From: an uncultured Shewanella sp.
GTDB lineage: Bacteria; Pseudomonadota; Gammaproteobacteria; Enterobacterales; Shewanellaceae
Assembly (NCBI RefSeq): GCF_947491715.1
Contig: NZ_CANLKR010000001.1
Location: 248,001-312,000 of the forward strand
Length of the DNA: 64,000 bases
Direction: 5' to 3'
Positions within the stretch are counted from its first letter, which is position 1. Every line of letters begins with the position of its first letter. A program made the position numbers and the translations under genes. Positions 9,723 to 18,052 of the stretch are shown one piece after another. The notes under the pieces are model-generated. The model was given only the letters and a program-made list of their open reading frames with translations, had not been told where the DNA came from and made no database searches.

Positions 9723-9762
9723 TTGTCATTATTGTGTCATTTTGTTGTCATAGACTTGTCAC
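9723..9762 (+). promoter_or_regulatory. Double Pho box upstream of pstS
   Basis: Four half-sites stand exactly 11 bases apart: TTGTCAT (9723), GTGTCAT (9734), TTGTCAT (9745) and TTGTCAC (9756). They match the CTGTCAT-N4-CTGTCAT PhoB site. A possible -10 (GATACT, 9773-9778) follows about 10 bases after the last half-site, the usual layout when PhoB replaces the -35 element. Confidence 0.92.
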
Positions 9763-9818
9763 TGTCGCAATCGATACTGACTGCGTTGAAATAATTAAGC
9801 TGAATATTGGAGCAAGAA

Positions 9819-10790
9819 ATGAAACTGAAACAGCTGATCAGCGCAGTGGGTTTGACTGCTGCAAGTGTATTTTCTGTTGGGACTATGGCATCGATTGATC
9901 CCAGTTTACCGACCTATACTAAAACAAGTGGTGTGTCGGGAAATTTATCATCGGTTGGTTCAGATACCTTAGCCAATATGATGACATTATGGGCTGAAGA
10001 GTTTCGTGAACTGTATCCAAATGTCAATATACAAATACAAGCCGCGGGCTCTTCAACTGCGCCGCCAGCATTAACGGAAGGGACATCTCAATTTGGCCCC
10101 ATGAGCCGCAAAATGAAGCCTAATGAAATAGAGGCTTTTGAGAAACATTACGGATATAAACCGACTCGGATCCGTGTGGCCATTGATGCATTGGCTGTTT
10201 TTGTTCATAAAGACAATCCAATTAAAGGGTTAAGTATTGAGCAAATTGATGATGTTTTTTCTGCTACCTATAAGTGTGGTGGTGAGGATGCCACCCGCTG
10301 GGGAGATTTGGGATTAACGGGTCGCTGGGCGGCGAAAGATATTCAATTATATGGCCGAAATTCTGTATCGGGAACCTATGGCTATTTCAAGAAAAAAGCC
10401 TTGTGTAAAGGAGACTTTAAAGCCAATGTGAATGAGCAACCAGGCTCTGCATCAGTGGTGCAATCTGTCTCTCAATCTTTGAATGCTATTGGCTATTCAG
10501 GTATTGGCTATAAAACTGCGGGTGTTAAAGCGGTAGCCATATCAAAGAAAGGGAAAAATTATATTGATGCTTCGCCTGAAAATGCGGCAAAAGGAACCTA
10601 TCCGTTATCTCGTTACTTATATGTTTATATAAACAAGGCGCCTAATAAAGACTTAGCGCCAATGGATCGAGAGTTCATTCGCTTTGTATTATCGAAACAA
10701 GGCCAAAAAATTGTTGAGAAAGACGGATATGTGGCTTTACCTCGCGGTGTGATTGCTAAAGATCTCGAAAAAGCGGGTATTCGTTTATAG
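9819..10790 (+). CDS. pstS: Phosphate ABC transporter substrate-binding protein PstS
   Basis: A 323-residue periplasmic binding protein. A signal peptide covers about residues 1-25. The phosphate-binding family signatures are the N-terminal [23 protein letters not shown] and the [17 protein letters not shown] segment. It delivers phosphate to PstCAB, which is not encoded here, so this copy is monocistronic. The start ATG 9819 has GGAG 6 bases before it. It lies behind a double Pho box and ends at a strong terminator. Confidence 0.93.
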   Translation: MKLKQLISAVGLTAASVFSVGTMASIDPSLPTYTKTSGVSGNLSSVGSDTLANMMTLWAEEFRELYPNVNIQIQAAGSSTAPPALTEGTSQFGPMSRKMKPNEIEAFEKHYGYKPTRIRVAIDALAVFVHKDNPIKGLSIEQIDDVFSATYKCGGEDATRWGDLGLTGRWAAKDIQLYGRNSVSGTYGYFKKKALCKGDFKANVNEQPGSASVVQSVSQSLNAIGYSGIGYKTAGVKAVAISKKGKNYIDASPENAAKGTYPLSRYLYVYINKAPNKDLAPMDREFIRFVLSKQGQKIVEKDGYVALPRGVIAKDLEKAGIRL

Positions 10791-10815
10791 TGTGATATAA
10801 AAAATAAAAATGATG

Positions 10816-10839
10816 AGGCCTCAAAAGAGGCCTTTTTTA
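10816..10839 (+). terminator. Intrinsic terminator of pstS
   Basis: AGGCCTC, loop AAAA, GAGGCCT form a perfect 7-bp stem followed by five T residues, 25 bases after the pstS stop. Confidence 0.93.
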
Positions 10840-10870
10840 TTGCTTTGTTCTAGGTAATCTAGGCGCCCTA

Positions 10871-10891
10871 AGTTGGAAGTTGGAAGTTGGA
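10871..10891. repeat. Three tandem copies of a 7-base repeat AGTTGGA
   Basis: AGTTGGA occurs three times head to tail just after the pstS terminator and before the large 544-bp repeats. Confidence 0.85.
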
Positions 10892-10948
10892 AAATAGCAA
10901 GTCGTTACTTGAATGCAGCCGAGAGTTGGATGATTAATTAAAGGCCAT

Positions 10949-11089
10949 AAAAAATGGCAACCCTCAAAAGAGTGTTGCCAACAGTAATCGTTAAATGAAA
11001 AATGTGAATAACAATACAGTCAATATATCAGCGAGCCAATGGGTTAAAACACTGTGCAATGTCATGGAGCGCTAGCTGACCAAGAAAAG
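10949..11089 (-). ncRNA. Candidate small RNA, tandem-repeat copy 1
   Basis: On the minus strand a possible -10 element TATAGAAT (11103-11096) precedes about 140 bases that end in an intrinsic terminator. The terminator stem GGCAACaCTC/GAGgGTTGCC occupies 10979-10956, followed by A then six T residues (10955-10949). An internal hairpin can pair TCAGC with GCTGA (positions 11080-11030). No good -35 is seen, so the 5' end is a guess. Terminator and repetition are direct observations; the RNA itself is inference. Confidence 0.4.
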
Positions 11090-11159
11090 CATCGTATTCT
11101 ATACTATTGAGCCTTTACGATAATCGCTTAGGCCTGACAGATTGATTGGATGATTTTAT

Positions 11160-11243
11160 TCATGTCATTTTCCGAAAAAGCACAAAATATGCTTCAATAG
11201 GGAGATGATAAATGATGAAACCATTCAAAAATAATCGCTTCAT
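11160..11243 (-). CDS. Possible 27-residue hydrophobic peptide, repeat copy 1
   Basis: A minus-strand ORF starting MKRLFLNGFIIYHLP and ending in FRKMT, with charged ends and a hydrophobic middle. It is identical in all three repeats. In copies 1 and 2 the same frame extends upstream to give 62 codons (start 11348 here); copy 3 lacks that extension. No clear ribosome binding site precedes either start. It could be a type I toxin-like micro-peptide, or simply open by chance in duplicated DNA. Confidence 0.25.
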   Translation of the reverse strand: MKRLFLNGFIIYHLPIEAYFVLFRKMT

Positions 11244-11492
11244 AATATCAGAGCGTTGAAATGTGTATAAGTTCCATTCTTTTAAAAAAAGAGTAGAAAA
11301 AATTGCATGAAAGAGTGTCAAAAGAGGATGAAGAGAGAATAAAGACATAGTCGCTATCTCGTTTTGCTAGTTATGAGTGATGGATTGCTATCACCCGCGT
11401 TTTTTTGAAACGCTCAGTCTAAGCAGCCTTGTTGGAAAGTTGAATGAGAAAGCTATGAAGATGGGGATGATTAATGACGTCAAAAAGGCCAT

Positions 11493-11633
11493 AAAAAATG
11501 GCAACCCTCAAAAGAGTGTTGCCAACAGTAATCGTTAAATGAAAAATGTGAATAACAATACAGTCAATATATCAGCGAGCCAATGGGTTAAAACACTGTG
11601 CAATGTCATGGCGCGCTAGCTGACCAAGAAAAG
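11493..11633 (-). ncRNA. Candidate small RNA, tandem-repeat copy 2
   Basis: Same layout as copy 1, shifted by 544 bases. The terminator hairpin is at 11523-11500 with T-run 11498-11493 on the minus strand, and the possible -10 is at 11647-11640. It differs from copy 1 by a single base in the structured region (GCGCGCCA rather than GCGCTCCA), which improves pairing with TGGCTCGC. Confidence 0.4.
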
Positions 11634-11703
11634 CATCGTATTCTATACTATTGAGCCTTTACGATAATCGCCTAGGCCTGACAGATTGATTGGATGATTT
11701 TAT

Positions 11704-11787
11704 TCATGTCATTTTCCGAAAAAGCACAAAATATGCTTCAATAGGGAGATGATAAATGATGAAACCATTCAAAAATAATCGCTTCAT
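11704..11787 (-). CDS. Possible 27-residue hydrophobic peptide, repeat copy 2
   Basis: The same peptide as in copy 1. The longer 62-codon frame (start 11892) differs from copy 1 at only two residues (S to D and T to A), both in the N-terminal extension. Both changes are non-synonymous, which argues against selection on the extension. Confidence 0.25.
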   Translation of the reverse strand: MKRLFLNGFIIYHLPIEAYFVLFRKMT

Positions 11788-12036
11788 AATATCAGAGCGT
11801 TGAAATGCGTATAAGTTCCATTCTTTTAAAAAAAGAGTGTCAAAAATTGCGTGAAAGAGTGTCAAAAGAGGATGAAGAGAGAATAAAGACATAATCGCTA
11901 TCTCGTTTTGCTAGTTGTGAGTGATGGATTGTTATCACCCGCGTTTTTTTGAAACGCTCAGTCTAAGCTGCCTTGTTGGAAAGTTGAATGAGAAAGCTAT
12001 GAAGATGGGGATGATCAATGACGTCAAAAAGGCCAT

Positions 12037-12177
12037 AAAAAATGGCAACCCTCAAAAGAGTGTTGCCAACAGTAATCGTTAAATGAAAAATGTGAATAAC
12101 AATACAGTCAATATATCAGCGAGCCAATGGGCTAAAACACTGTGCAATGTGATGGCGCGCTAGCTGACCAAGAAAAG
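12037..12177 (-). ncRNA. Candidate small RNA, tandem-repeat copy 3
   Basis: The terminator hairpin is at 12067-12044 on the minus strand and the possible -10 at 12191-12184. The RNA region is fully retained although the rest of the unit is cut short. This supports the idea that this part is the functional core. Confidence 0.4.
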
Positions 12178-12247
12178 CATCGTATTCTATACTATTGAGC
12201 CTTTGCGATAATCGCCTAGGCCTGACAGATTGATTGGATGATTTTAT

Positions 12248-12331
12248 TCATGTCATTTTCCGAAAAAGCACAAAATATGCTTCAATAGGGAGATGATAAA
12301 TGATGAAACCATTCAAAAATAATCGCTTCAT
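12248..12331 (-). CDS. Possible 27-residue hydrophobic peptide, repeat copy 3
   Basis: The peptide is identical to copies 1 and 2. The upstream 35-codon extension seen in those copies is absent here because the repeat ends at about 12364. Confidence 0.22.
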   Translation of the reverse strand: MKRLFLNGFIIYHLPIEAYFVLFRKMT

Positions 12332-12451
12332 AATATCAGAGCGTTGAAATGCGTATAAGTTCCAATTTTTTGGAAAAGAGTGAGATAAAATTCTAAAATC
12401 GATTTGCATAAGAGTGAAGAAGTTGATCTGCTTTGCTATTTGGATAGATAC

Positions 12452-12488
12452 AAAAAAGGCAACTTTCTTGATAAAATCAAGTGTTGCC
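12452..12488 (-). terminator. Intrinsic terminator downstream of glutathione peroxidase
   Basis: On the minus strand GGCAACaCTTGAT pairs with ATCAAG...GTTGCC, followed by six T residues (12457-12452). It lies about 155 bases after the gpx stop. Its outer stem GGCAAC/GTTGCC is the same as in the three repeat terminators, so it may be a diverged relative of them. Confidence 0.85.
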
Positions 12489-12641
12489 TTCTGATCAATT
12501 TATTGATCAATGGGGCTCGTTAGATACCCCAAGGGAGAATGATGAACATTAAAAAACATGCTCAATAAATTAGAGTTGCTTTTTCACTATTAGTTCAACA
12601 TTTATCAATAAAAATATAACCTATTGTATTTACTTAACTAT

Positions 12642-13124
12642 CTACAGTAGCGCTAGAATGTCCTTCTCTAAAGCTTCGGGTTTAGTGGTCGGAGAGTAAC
12701 GCGTAACCACATGGCCTTGCCTGTTAACCAAAAACTTAGTGAAATTCCATTTGATATTCTCTGAGCCTAAAACGCCTTTCGCCGACGTTTTTAAGAATTG
12801 ATATAGTGGATGGCTTCGTTTGCCATTGACTTCTATTTTTTCAAATAGAGGAAAAGAGACGCCAAAATTTAATTCGCAAAATGTACTGATCTCATCATTG
12901 TTGCCTTTTTCTTGTTGACCGAATTGGTTACAAGGGAAGCCTAGAATAATGAGGCCTTGAGATTGATACTTTTTATATAATGCTTCTAAGGCTTTATATT
13001 GAGGAGTGAAGCCGCATTGACTGGCGGTATTAACGATTAAAACCACTTTATTTTCATATTGTTGAAAATCTATCTGAGTGCCTTTTATATCTACAGCTGA
13101 AAATGGATAAATAGAGTCTGCCAT
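12642..13124 (-). CDS. Glutathione peroxidase family thiol peroxidase
   Basis: A 160-residue cytoplasmic peroxidase. The peroxidatic residue is cysteine (C37 in NTASQCGFT), not selenocysteine. The tetrad is completed by Q71 (CNQFGQQE) and W126-N127 (KWNFTK). C83 is a likely resolving cysteine, as in thioredoxin-dependent non-selenium GPx enzymes such as BtuE. It reduces hydrogen peroxide and lipid hydroperoxides. It is a single-gene unit between the repeat array and an RNA methyltransferase gene. Confidence 0.92.
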   Translation of the reverse strand: MADSIYPFSAVDIKGTQIDFQQYENKVVLIVNTASQCGFTPQYKALEALYKKYQSQGLIILGFPCNQFGQQEKGNNDEISTFCELNFGVSFPLFEKIEVNGKRSHPLYQFLKTSAKGVLGSENIKWNFTKFLVNRQGHVVTRYSPTTKPEALEKDILALL

Positions 13125-13218
13125 AAATTTGTCCTTTAGTAATAAATGAGTCTGTATCCTTATCCTTTTACTTTACCGTTAATTTTAATTGTGCACAATT
13201 TATTTTGCATAGGGAAGA

Positions 13219-13248
13219 AAATAGGGGACTGTTGCACAGTTCCCTATT
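13219..13248 (-). terminator. Terminator after RsmB-like methyltransferase gene
   Basis: On the minus strand AATAGGGaACTGT, loop GCA, ACAGTcCCCTATT form a long stem followed by TTTCTT. It lies about 25 bases after the stop of the gene at 13273. Confidence 0.75.
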
Positions 13249-13272
13249 TGAGATGACTTTTAGTTGAGGTGA

Positions 13273-14658
13273 TTATTTATTTTTGGTCATTCTAGTGACA
13301 AACATACCATCGCTATCTGCTTCAAATGGCCATATAGTGAGCATGTCGTGCTGTTCTTGCGTAAAAGGGTGGCTGAGCATATCGAGGCTATACTCTGAGT
13401 TGAACTGTAAAAATGCTTTTATAACTTCTTCATTTTCTAAAGAAGAAAGAGAACACGTTGCATAGACTAATTTTCCGCCTACTTTTACAGCCTTAGCGCT
13501 GCGATTTAAAATATCAATTTGTAAGGGGACTTTATCATGAACGACTGTTTCATTGCTGATCCAACGAAGATCGGGATTTCGTCGCCATGTGCCAATACAG
13601 CTGCAGGGAGCATCAACCAAAACACCATCAAAGCTATTGGCTTGTACTGGTAATTCATCGTTTATCCAAGCTTGAGTTTTAATGCCTTTAAATTTAGCGC
13701 GTTTAGCACGTTTATTTAACTCTTCTAAGGCCTTATGTCGAATGTCTGAGGCGATGATTTTACCGCTGCTTTGAGGATTTTGTTGTAACATCAATGAACG
13801 AAGTTGTAAGCTTTTCCCTCCTGCACCAGAGCAAGCGTCCCACCAATTTTCATGAGGTTTAGGAGCACAAATGTGACCAATGACTTGTGAGGCGAGATCT
13901 TGTATTTCCAAATAACCCTGATTATAAAGAGGGAGTCCGTTTAGATTAATATTTTTGTTGCCTAAATGGATAGTGTCTGAAAAAGTGGGTTCAGATTTGG
14001 CTTCAATGCCGGCTTCTTTTAATGCTTCAATTGCTTTGTGAGTATTGATATTTTGTGCTCTTCCCCAAATTGGCGGCCGACAACTCAATGCATTAATGAG
14101 TAAAGCTGTGTTTTCATCGGTAAAAATACCCATCTCTTTCGCCCAATGAGGCACTAAGTCAAGCAATGGATAGTTTAAGGCTGTAAGTTGTTCAAGTATG
14201 GCTTGTTTCGTTTGATGCGAGTGTAAGTCAATATTCTCAGATTCTGGCTTATCGTTAGTGAACGATTGAGCCGTATCAAGGTAAGGCAAAAATAATGATG
14301 AATGTACAGGGCTAAGCTTGGCAAAGTGGACCCATGATTCGATAATATGATGCCAGCTGTGTTTTTCAAATAAACCAACGAGGCTCAGTTGAACATACCA
14401 GTTAAGTTCATCACTTTCTTGTATCTGTACTTTCTTTATCCACCCCCACCAACGGAACAATGCAAACAAGGTTTCTCTAATGATTCTTCTATCTTTAGAA
14501 CCGTGTTTCTTATTTTCTCTGAAATATTGAGCTAAGACACGATCCGCTGGCGATTGAGTGCTGAGAATTTCATTAAAGAGATGTTGCAATGTATTACTAT
14601 AGCTGAGTGCACGTTTTTGCAGGGGAGTGACCGCCTGAATATTGAGGGGGGTATCCAT
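13273..14658 (-). CDS. RsmB/NOP2 family RNA (cytosine-5) methyltransferase
   Basis: A 461-residue SAM-dependent enzyme. A helical N-terminal domain precedes the Rossmann fold, whose SAM-binding motif is DACSGAGGKSLQL. The two family cysteines are in DAPCSCIGTWRRNPD (motif IV) and YATCSLSSLENEE (motif VI, the catalytic nucleophile type). It methylates C5 of a cytosine in rRNA or tRNA. Classical RsmB has an N-terminal NusB-like domain and a different adjoining context (fmt), so this is probably a paralogue rather than RsmB itself. Confidence 0.85.
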   Translation of the reverse strand: MDTPLNIQAVTPLQKRALSYSNTLQHLFNEILSTQSPADRVLAQYFRENKKHGSKDRRIIRETLFALFRWWGWIKKVQIQESDELNWYVQLSLVGLFEKHSWHHIIESWVHFAKLSPVHSSLFLPYLDTAQSFTNDKPESENIDLHSHQTKQAILEQLTALNYPLLDLVPHWAKEMGIFTDENTALLINALSCRPPIWGRAQNINTHKAIEALKEAGIEAKSEPTFSDTIHLGNKNINLNGLPLYNQGYLEIQDLASQVIGHICAPKPHENWWDACSGAGGKSLQLRSLMLQQNPQSSGKIIASDIRHKALEELNKRAKRAKFKGIKTQAWINDELPVQANSFDGVLVDAPCSCIGTWRRNPDLRWISNETVVHDKVPLQIDILNRSAKAVKVGGKLVYATCSLSSLENEEVIKAFLQFNSEYSLDMLSHPFTQEQHDMLTIWPFEADSDGMFVTRMTKNK

Positions 14659-14892
14659 GAATAAGGACCTAAATCTAAATGCTGACGGGAAAGACGAGCA
14701 TGGATTAACATTGATGATGATTATACCTCATAAATAATCTGAGAGTGGTAGTTTCCGCCAATGAAAGGGCAGATTAAGAAAAGATAATGTCTCAAGAACG
14801 GCGCATGAGCTGCTTTATGGACCGAGTATTTTAAGTTTTTCATTGATGGGATACAATGTACCGCAATTTTATACGGATAATCGAAAAGAATT

Positions 14893-15456
14893 ATGACAAT
14901 TGAATTACGTCAACGTTGTGAGAACAAATGTGAGCTGTGTGGTGCAAGTTCTGAATTAATGGCATTTGAGTTGCCTTACTCAGGTGATCATCATGACAAT
15001 GAAGTGATGGTTTGTCACACCTGTCATGAGCAAATTATCACATCAGACAAAATGGATGTTAATCATTGGCGATGCCTCAATGACAGCATGTGGAGCACAG
15101 TGCCAGCAGTGCAAGTGATGGCTGCGAGAATGCTGAAGCGTTTACAGTCTGAAAGTTGGGCTCAAGATTTAACGGATATGCTTTATTTAGAGGATGAGTT
15201 ACAAGCTTGGGTTGATGCTGAAGCGGACAATGCTGAAGAGGAAGGGACTTCTACCCTTGATAGTAATGGGGCTATTTTAGAAGCGGGTGATAATGTTGTT
15301 ATTATTAAAGACTTGAATGTAAAAGGAACGAGTTTTGTTGCAAAGAGGGGAACGGCTGTGCGAAATATTTCGCTAACCAATAACCCTGAACATATTGAAG
15401 GACGAGTCAATGGAACGCGTATTGTTATTTTGACGTGTTTTGTAAAAAAATCATAA
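14893..15456 (+). CDS. yjdM: PhnA/YjdM family zinc-ribbon protein
   Basis: A 187-residue protein. An N-terminal zinc-ribbon-like part has [10 protein letters not shown] and VCHTCHEQ. The C-terminal PhnA domain has [24 protein letters not shown] and [20 protein letters not shown]. The family is often called alkylphosphonate utilisation protein PhnA, but it is not the phosphonoacetate hydrolase and its real role is unclear. No strong ribosome binding site precedes the ATG. The next gene, yaiI, follows on the same strand after about 70 bases, so they may be co-transcribed. Confidence 0.85.
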   Translation: MTIELRQRCENKCELCGASSELMAFELPYSGDHHDNEVMVCHTCHEQIITSDKMDVNHWRCLNDSMWSTVPAVQVMAARMLKRLQSESWAQDLTDMLYLEDELQAWVDAEADNAEEEGTSTLDSNGAILEAGDNVVIIKDLNVKGTSFVAKRGTAVRNISLTNNPEHIEGRVNGTRIVILTCFVKKS

Positions 15457-15527
15457 TTAAAGCAATGGTAATAGCCAATTTAAACGAGTTGTTTAAGTTG
15501 GCGTTTTTTATATTGACGGAGAGAGAG

Positions 15528-15980
15528 ATGAAAATTTGGGTCGATGCCGATGCCTGTCCTAGTGTGATTAAAGAGATAGTGTTCAGGGCGGCAGATAGAA
15601 CACAGACAGTGACAACGTTTATCGCCAACCATGCCATCCGGATCCCGCCTTCGACTTTTATTAAAATGATCACAGTACCGTCGGGCTTTGATGTTGCTGA
15701 TGATGAAATCGTTAAGCGATTATCGCCTCAAGATTTGGTGATAACAGCCGATATTCCACTGGCTTCTGAGGTTATCGATAAAGGCGCAATTGCACTGAAT
15801 CCTAGAGGGGAGCTTTATACCCATCATAATATTAAAGCCATTTTAAATATGCGTGATTTTATGGATACTATGCGCTCAAGTGGTGTACAGACGGGAGGAC
15901 CTGCTGCCATGACTCAAGCCCAGAGGCAAGCTTTCTCTAATCAGTTAGATAAGATATTAACCGCGAACCAGAAAAAATAA
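15528..15980 (+). CDS. yaiI: YaiI/YqxD family (UPF0178) protein
   Basis: A 150-residue PIN-like fold protein of the UPF0178 family. It begins [17 protein letters not shown] and carries [35 protein letters not shown] and the C-terminal [14 protein letters not shown]. The conserved aspartates suggest a nuclease-like metal site, but the function is unproven. I chose ATG 15528, which has GGAGAGAG directly upstream and the normal family start. A longer in-frame start (15435) would overlap yjdM. Confidence 0.9.
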   Translation: MKIWVDADACPSVIKEIVFRAADRTQTVTTFIANHAIRIPPSTFIKMITVPSGFDVADDEIVKRLSPQDLVITADIPLASEVIDKGAIALNPRGELYTHHNIKAILNMRDFMDTMRSSGVQTGGPAAMTQAQRQAFSNQLDKILTANQKK

Positions 15981-15986
15981 AAAAGC

Positions 15987-16270
15987 CTAGGGCCTGTTGA
16001 GCTTTCGTGGTTAAATTATGTCCGAGATAAACGTGTTTTAATCGCGGCGGGAGGGGTGACGCCTAGTGACCTAAGCAAATGCTTCCCAACAAAGAGTAAA
16101 ACACGTTTAGCCGGATCCTGTTTTATAAAAGAATGAGGACAGCGTTTGTGGCTCCTTTCTACGGCGTTATTGCTCATTTATGTAGAATAACTACACCATA
16201 CAAGCTCTGCCTTGTATAAAGAACCCACAAACTGCTGCAGAAATCATCACCAAAGATCAACAGGCCCTAG
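15987..16270. mobile_element. 284-bp MITE-like element with terminal inverted repeats
   Basis: CTAGGGCCTGTTGA (15987-16000) is exactly repeated in inverted form at 16257-16270. The match continues inward imperfectly (gCTTTcGTGg against tCTTTgGTGa). CTAG at both outer edges may be a 4-base target duplication, like the YTAR sites used by IS5-type elements. Inside are nested inverted repeats, including AAACGTGTTTTA with TAAAACACGTTT, and GTTTGTGG with CCCACAAAC. There is no ORF, so it would depend on a transposase elsewhere. It lies between yaiI and the symporter gene without breaking either. Confidence 0.82.
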
Positions 16271-16324
16271 TGTTAACCTAGGCGCTTTTATCATCTTGAT
16301 TGCTTTTTACTCAATATGAAAATA

Positions 16325-17587
16325 TTAAGTTTCGGCGTTTAGCTGTGGACTGGCTTGTCTCTGCTCAGGTGTTTTCTCTGAGTGATCAACAATACTGACG
16401 ACGGCGGAATCACCGACAACGTTAGTACTGGTACAGAACATATCAATAATACGATCTAATGCAGCAACCAGAGCTATGGCTTCAATTGGTAACCCAAGTT
16501 GATGAATAAGTACACCAATCATCACGATCCCCCCGCCTGGAACTCCGCCAGCACCAACAGAGAGTAAAAATACGCTAAAGGCGAGTACAGGTAGCTGATT
16601 GACTGTGATGGGATGACCAAAAGCATTTCCGACAAAGAAAGCGGCTACGGTAATATAAATGGCGACACCACTCATGTTCATAGTGGCTCCCATGGGAACT
16701 CCGAAACCTGCAATACTTGATCTAACGCCTAGCTTGTCAGTTAAGGTGCGCATGGTGACAGGGATAGTGGCATTCGAACTGGCGGTTGATAAAGCAAATA
16801 AGAATTGCTCGCGGGTTCTACGGCGAAATTGAGAAGCGGTAATGTTGGTTGTGAATCCGACAACAATGGGATAAACCACTAACGCCCAGAAAGCCAATAG
16901 CGCAATAATTAAAGCCATGTAGCTAAAGACACTGATGAAGGCATCAGGTTCAAAGGTTGCGCCAAGTTTTACCATTAAAGCAAACACACCGATAGGGGCA
17001 ATACTCATCACTACAGTGATCATTTTGAGCATGACTTTATTGGCATGTTGGAAGAAAATCACTACAGGTTTGACTTCATTTCCCAAGGATTTGACAATAC
17101 CCCCTGTCAGTAAAGCCATAAAGATAACTTGAAGCATATTTCCGTCATAAAAAGCTTTAACGGGGTTATTGGGAATAATATTGACTATCATATCGATGAA
17201 GCCGGGTAATTCTGTTGTGGTGAGGTGGGCATCTTTAGCTCCCGACAACATCATACCTGCTCCCGGTTCTAACCAAAGCGCAAAAGCGATAGCGACAACA
17301 ATCGCTATCATGGTATTGAATAGGTATAAAGCAAAGGTTTTACTACCAAGACGACCAAAGGACTTTAAATCTTGCAGTTCACTGACGCCAGTGACGATAC
17401 TAAAAAAGACGAGGGGAACGACGAGCATCATAATCAATTGAACAAACATACTGCCTGCACCAGATGCCATATGAATTAGGGTGCCACTTGCAAAACTATT
17501 GTCAGGAAAACCATATTGAATAATAGTGCCTATGATCAGGCCGGAAAATAATCCGATAAAAATGCGTGATGATAATGATTTGAACAT
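16325..17587 (-). CDS. Dicarboxylate/amino acid:cation symporter (DAACS family)
   Basis: A 420-residue inner-membrane symporter of the GltP/DctA type. The family motifs are the serine-rich loop STASSNATIPVTM, the NMSGVAIY segment in TM7, the glycine-rich re-entrant loop GAGGVPGGGIVM, and DRIIDMFCTSTNVVGD in TM8. These proteins take up glutamate, aspartate or C4-dicarboxylates with Na+ or H+. The exact substrate cannot be read here. It is a single gene with a long upstream region. Confidence 0.92.
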   Translation of the reverse strand: MFKSLSSRIFIGLFSGLIIGTIIQYGFPDNSFASGTLIHMASGAGSMFVQLIMMLVVPLVFFSIVTGVSELQDLKSFGRLGSKTFALYLFNTMIAIVVAIAFALWLEPGAGMMLSGAKDAHLTTTELPGFIDMIVNIIPNNPVKAFYDGNMLQVIFMALLTGGIVKSLGNEVKPVVIFFQHANKVMLKMITVVMSIAPIGVFALMVKLGATFEPDAFISVFSYMALIIALLAFWALVVYPIVVGFTTNITASQFRRRTREQFLFALSTASSNATIPVTMRTLTDKLGVRSSIAGFGVPMGATMNMSGVAIYITVAAFFVGNAFGHPITVNQLPVLAFSVFLLSVGAGGVPGGGIVMIGVLIHQLGLPIEAIALVAALDRIIDMFCTSTNVVGDSAVVSIVDHSEKTPEQRQASPQLNAET

Positions 17588-18052
17588 GAGTTTTATGCCT
17601 TCAATTATGTTGTTTATCTCTTTCCATAGAGGTAATGTCCATTTTTAGTGCTAAAAATACTCTTCGATATCTTCTTTATTAGCAAGTCTCTTTAATGATA
17701 TTCAGCTAAAAAACAGGATGGAAATGATAAAATCATCTATTTCGTTAATTGTTGTTGATTTATTGTTTCAAAATATTTGATTTGGTTGTTCTTAAGGGTT
17801 GCATTTTTTTTATTTGTAATCAAGTTATTGTTTGATTAACATTTTTACTTATAAAAAATGCATCCTGTTGTCGACTTTAGTCTTGGGTTGGTTTTTTTTG
17901 AGCGATTTATCTTGATTTCGTCTGAGTCTATTTTTCTCTCGTGTTCATTTCACTTTTCTTGTTTTATAATTGAAATATCGTCTTGTGTTGCGATTTTACC
18001 TCTTGATTATTAATATAAATAAATTTTAGTTGATCATAATAAGGACACTGTT
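17588..18052. other. Divergent intergenic region with a dyad
   Basis: 465 bases of AT-rich DNA between the divergent symporter and FAA hydrolase genes. It must contain both promoters. A dyad TAATCAA (17817-17823) and TTGATTA (17832-17838) with an 8-base spacer could be an operator. No ORF of note. Confidence 0.4.

Larger units (their letters stand above)
10938..12364. repeat. Tandem direct repeat, 544-bp unit, two full and one partial copy
   Basis: Near-identical sequence recurs with a period of 544 bases. Copy 1 covers about 10938-11481, copy 2 about 11482-12025, and copy 3 about 12026-12364. Copy 3 lacks the last roughly 200 bases of the unit, and similarity fades after AAGTTCCA at 12364. 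The copies differ only at scattered single bases. Every copy carries the same minus-strand terminator hairpin and the same 27-codon minus-strand ORF. It is not an IS: no transposase or terminal inverted repeats are present. It separates pstS from the glutathione peroxidase gene. Confidence 0.93.

Noticed and set aside
11212..11259. Plus-strand 15-codon ORF in the repeats preceded by GGGAG
   Set aside because: It has a good ribosome binding site in all copies, but it is too short and opposite the minus-strand signals; no promoter was seen.
11160..11892. The two 62-codon ORFs as established genes
   Set aside because: They occur only because the DNA is duplicated, they differ at two residues by non-synonymous changes, they lack a clear ribosome binding site, and copy 3 does not have the extension. 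Only the shorter shared 27-codon part is listed, at low confidence.
10938..12364. CRISPR array or insertion sequence for the repeat region
   Set aside because: The unit is 544 bases with no spacers, no terminal inverted repeats and no transposase.
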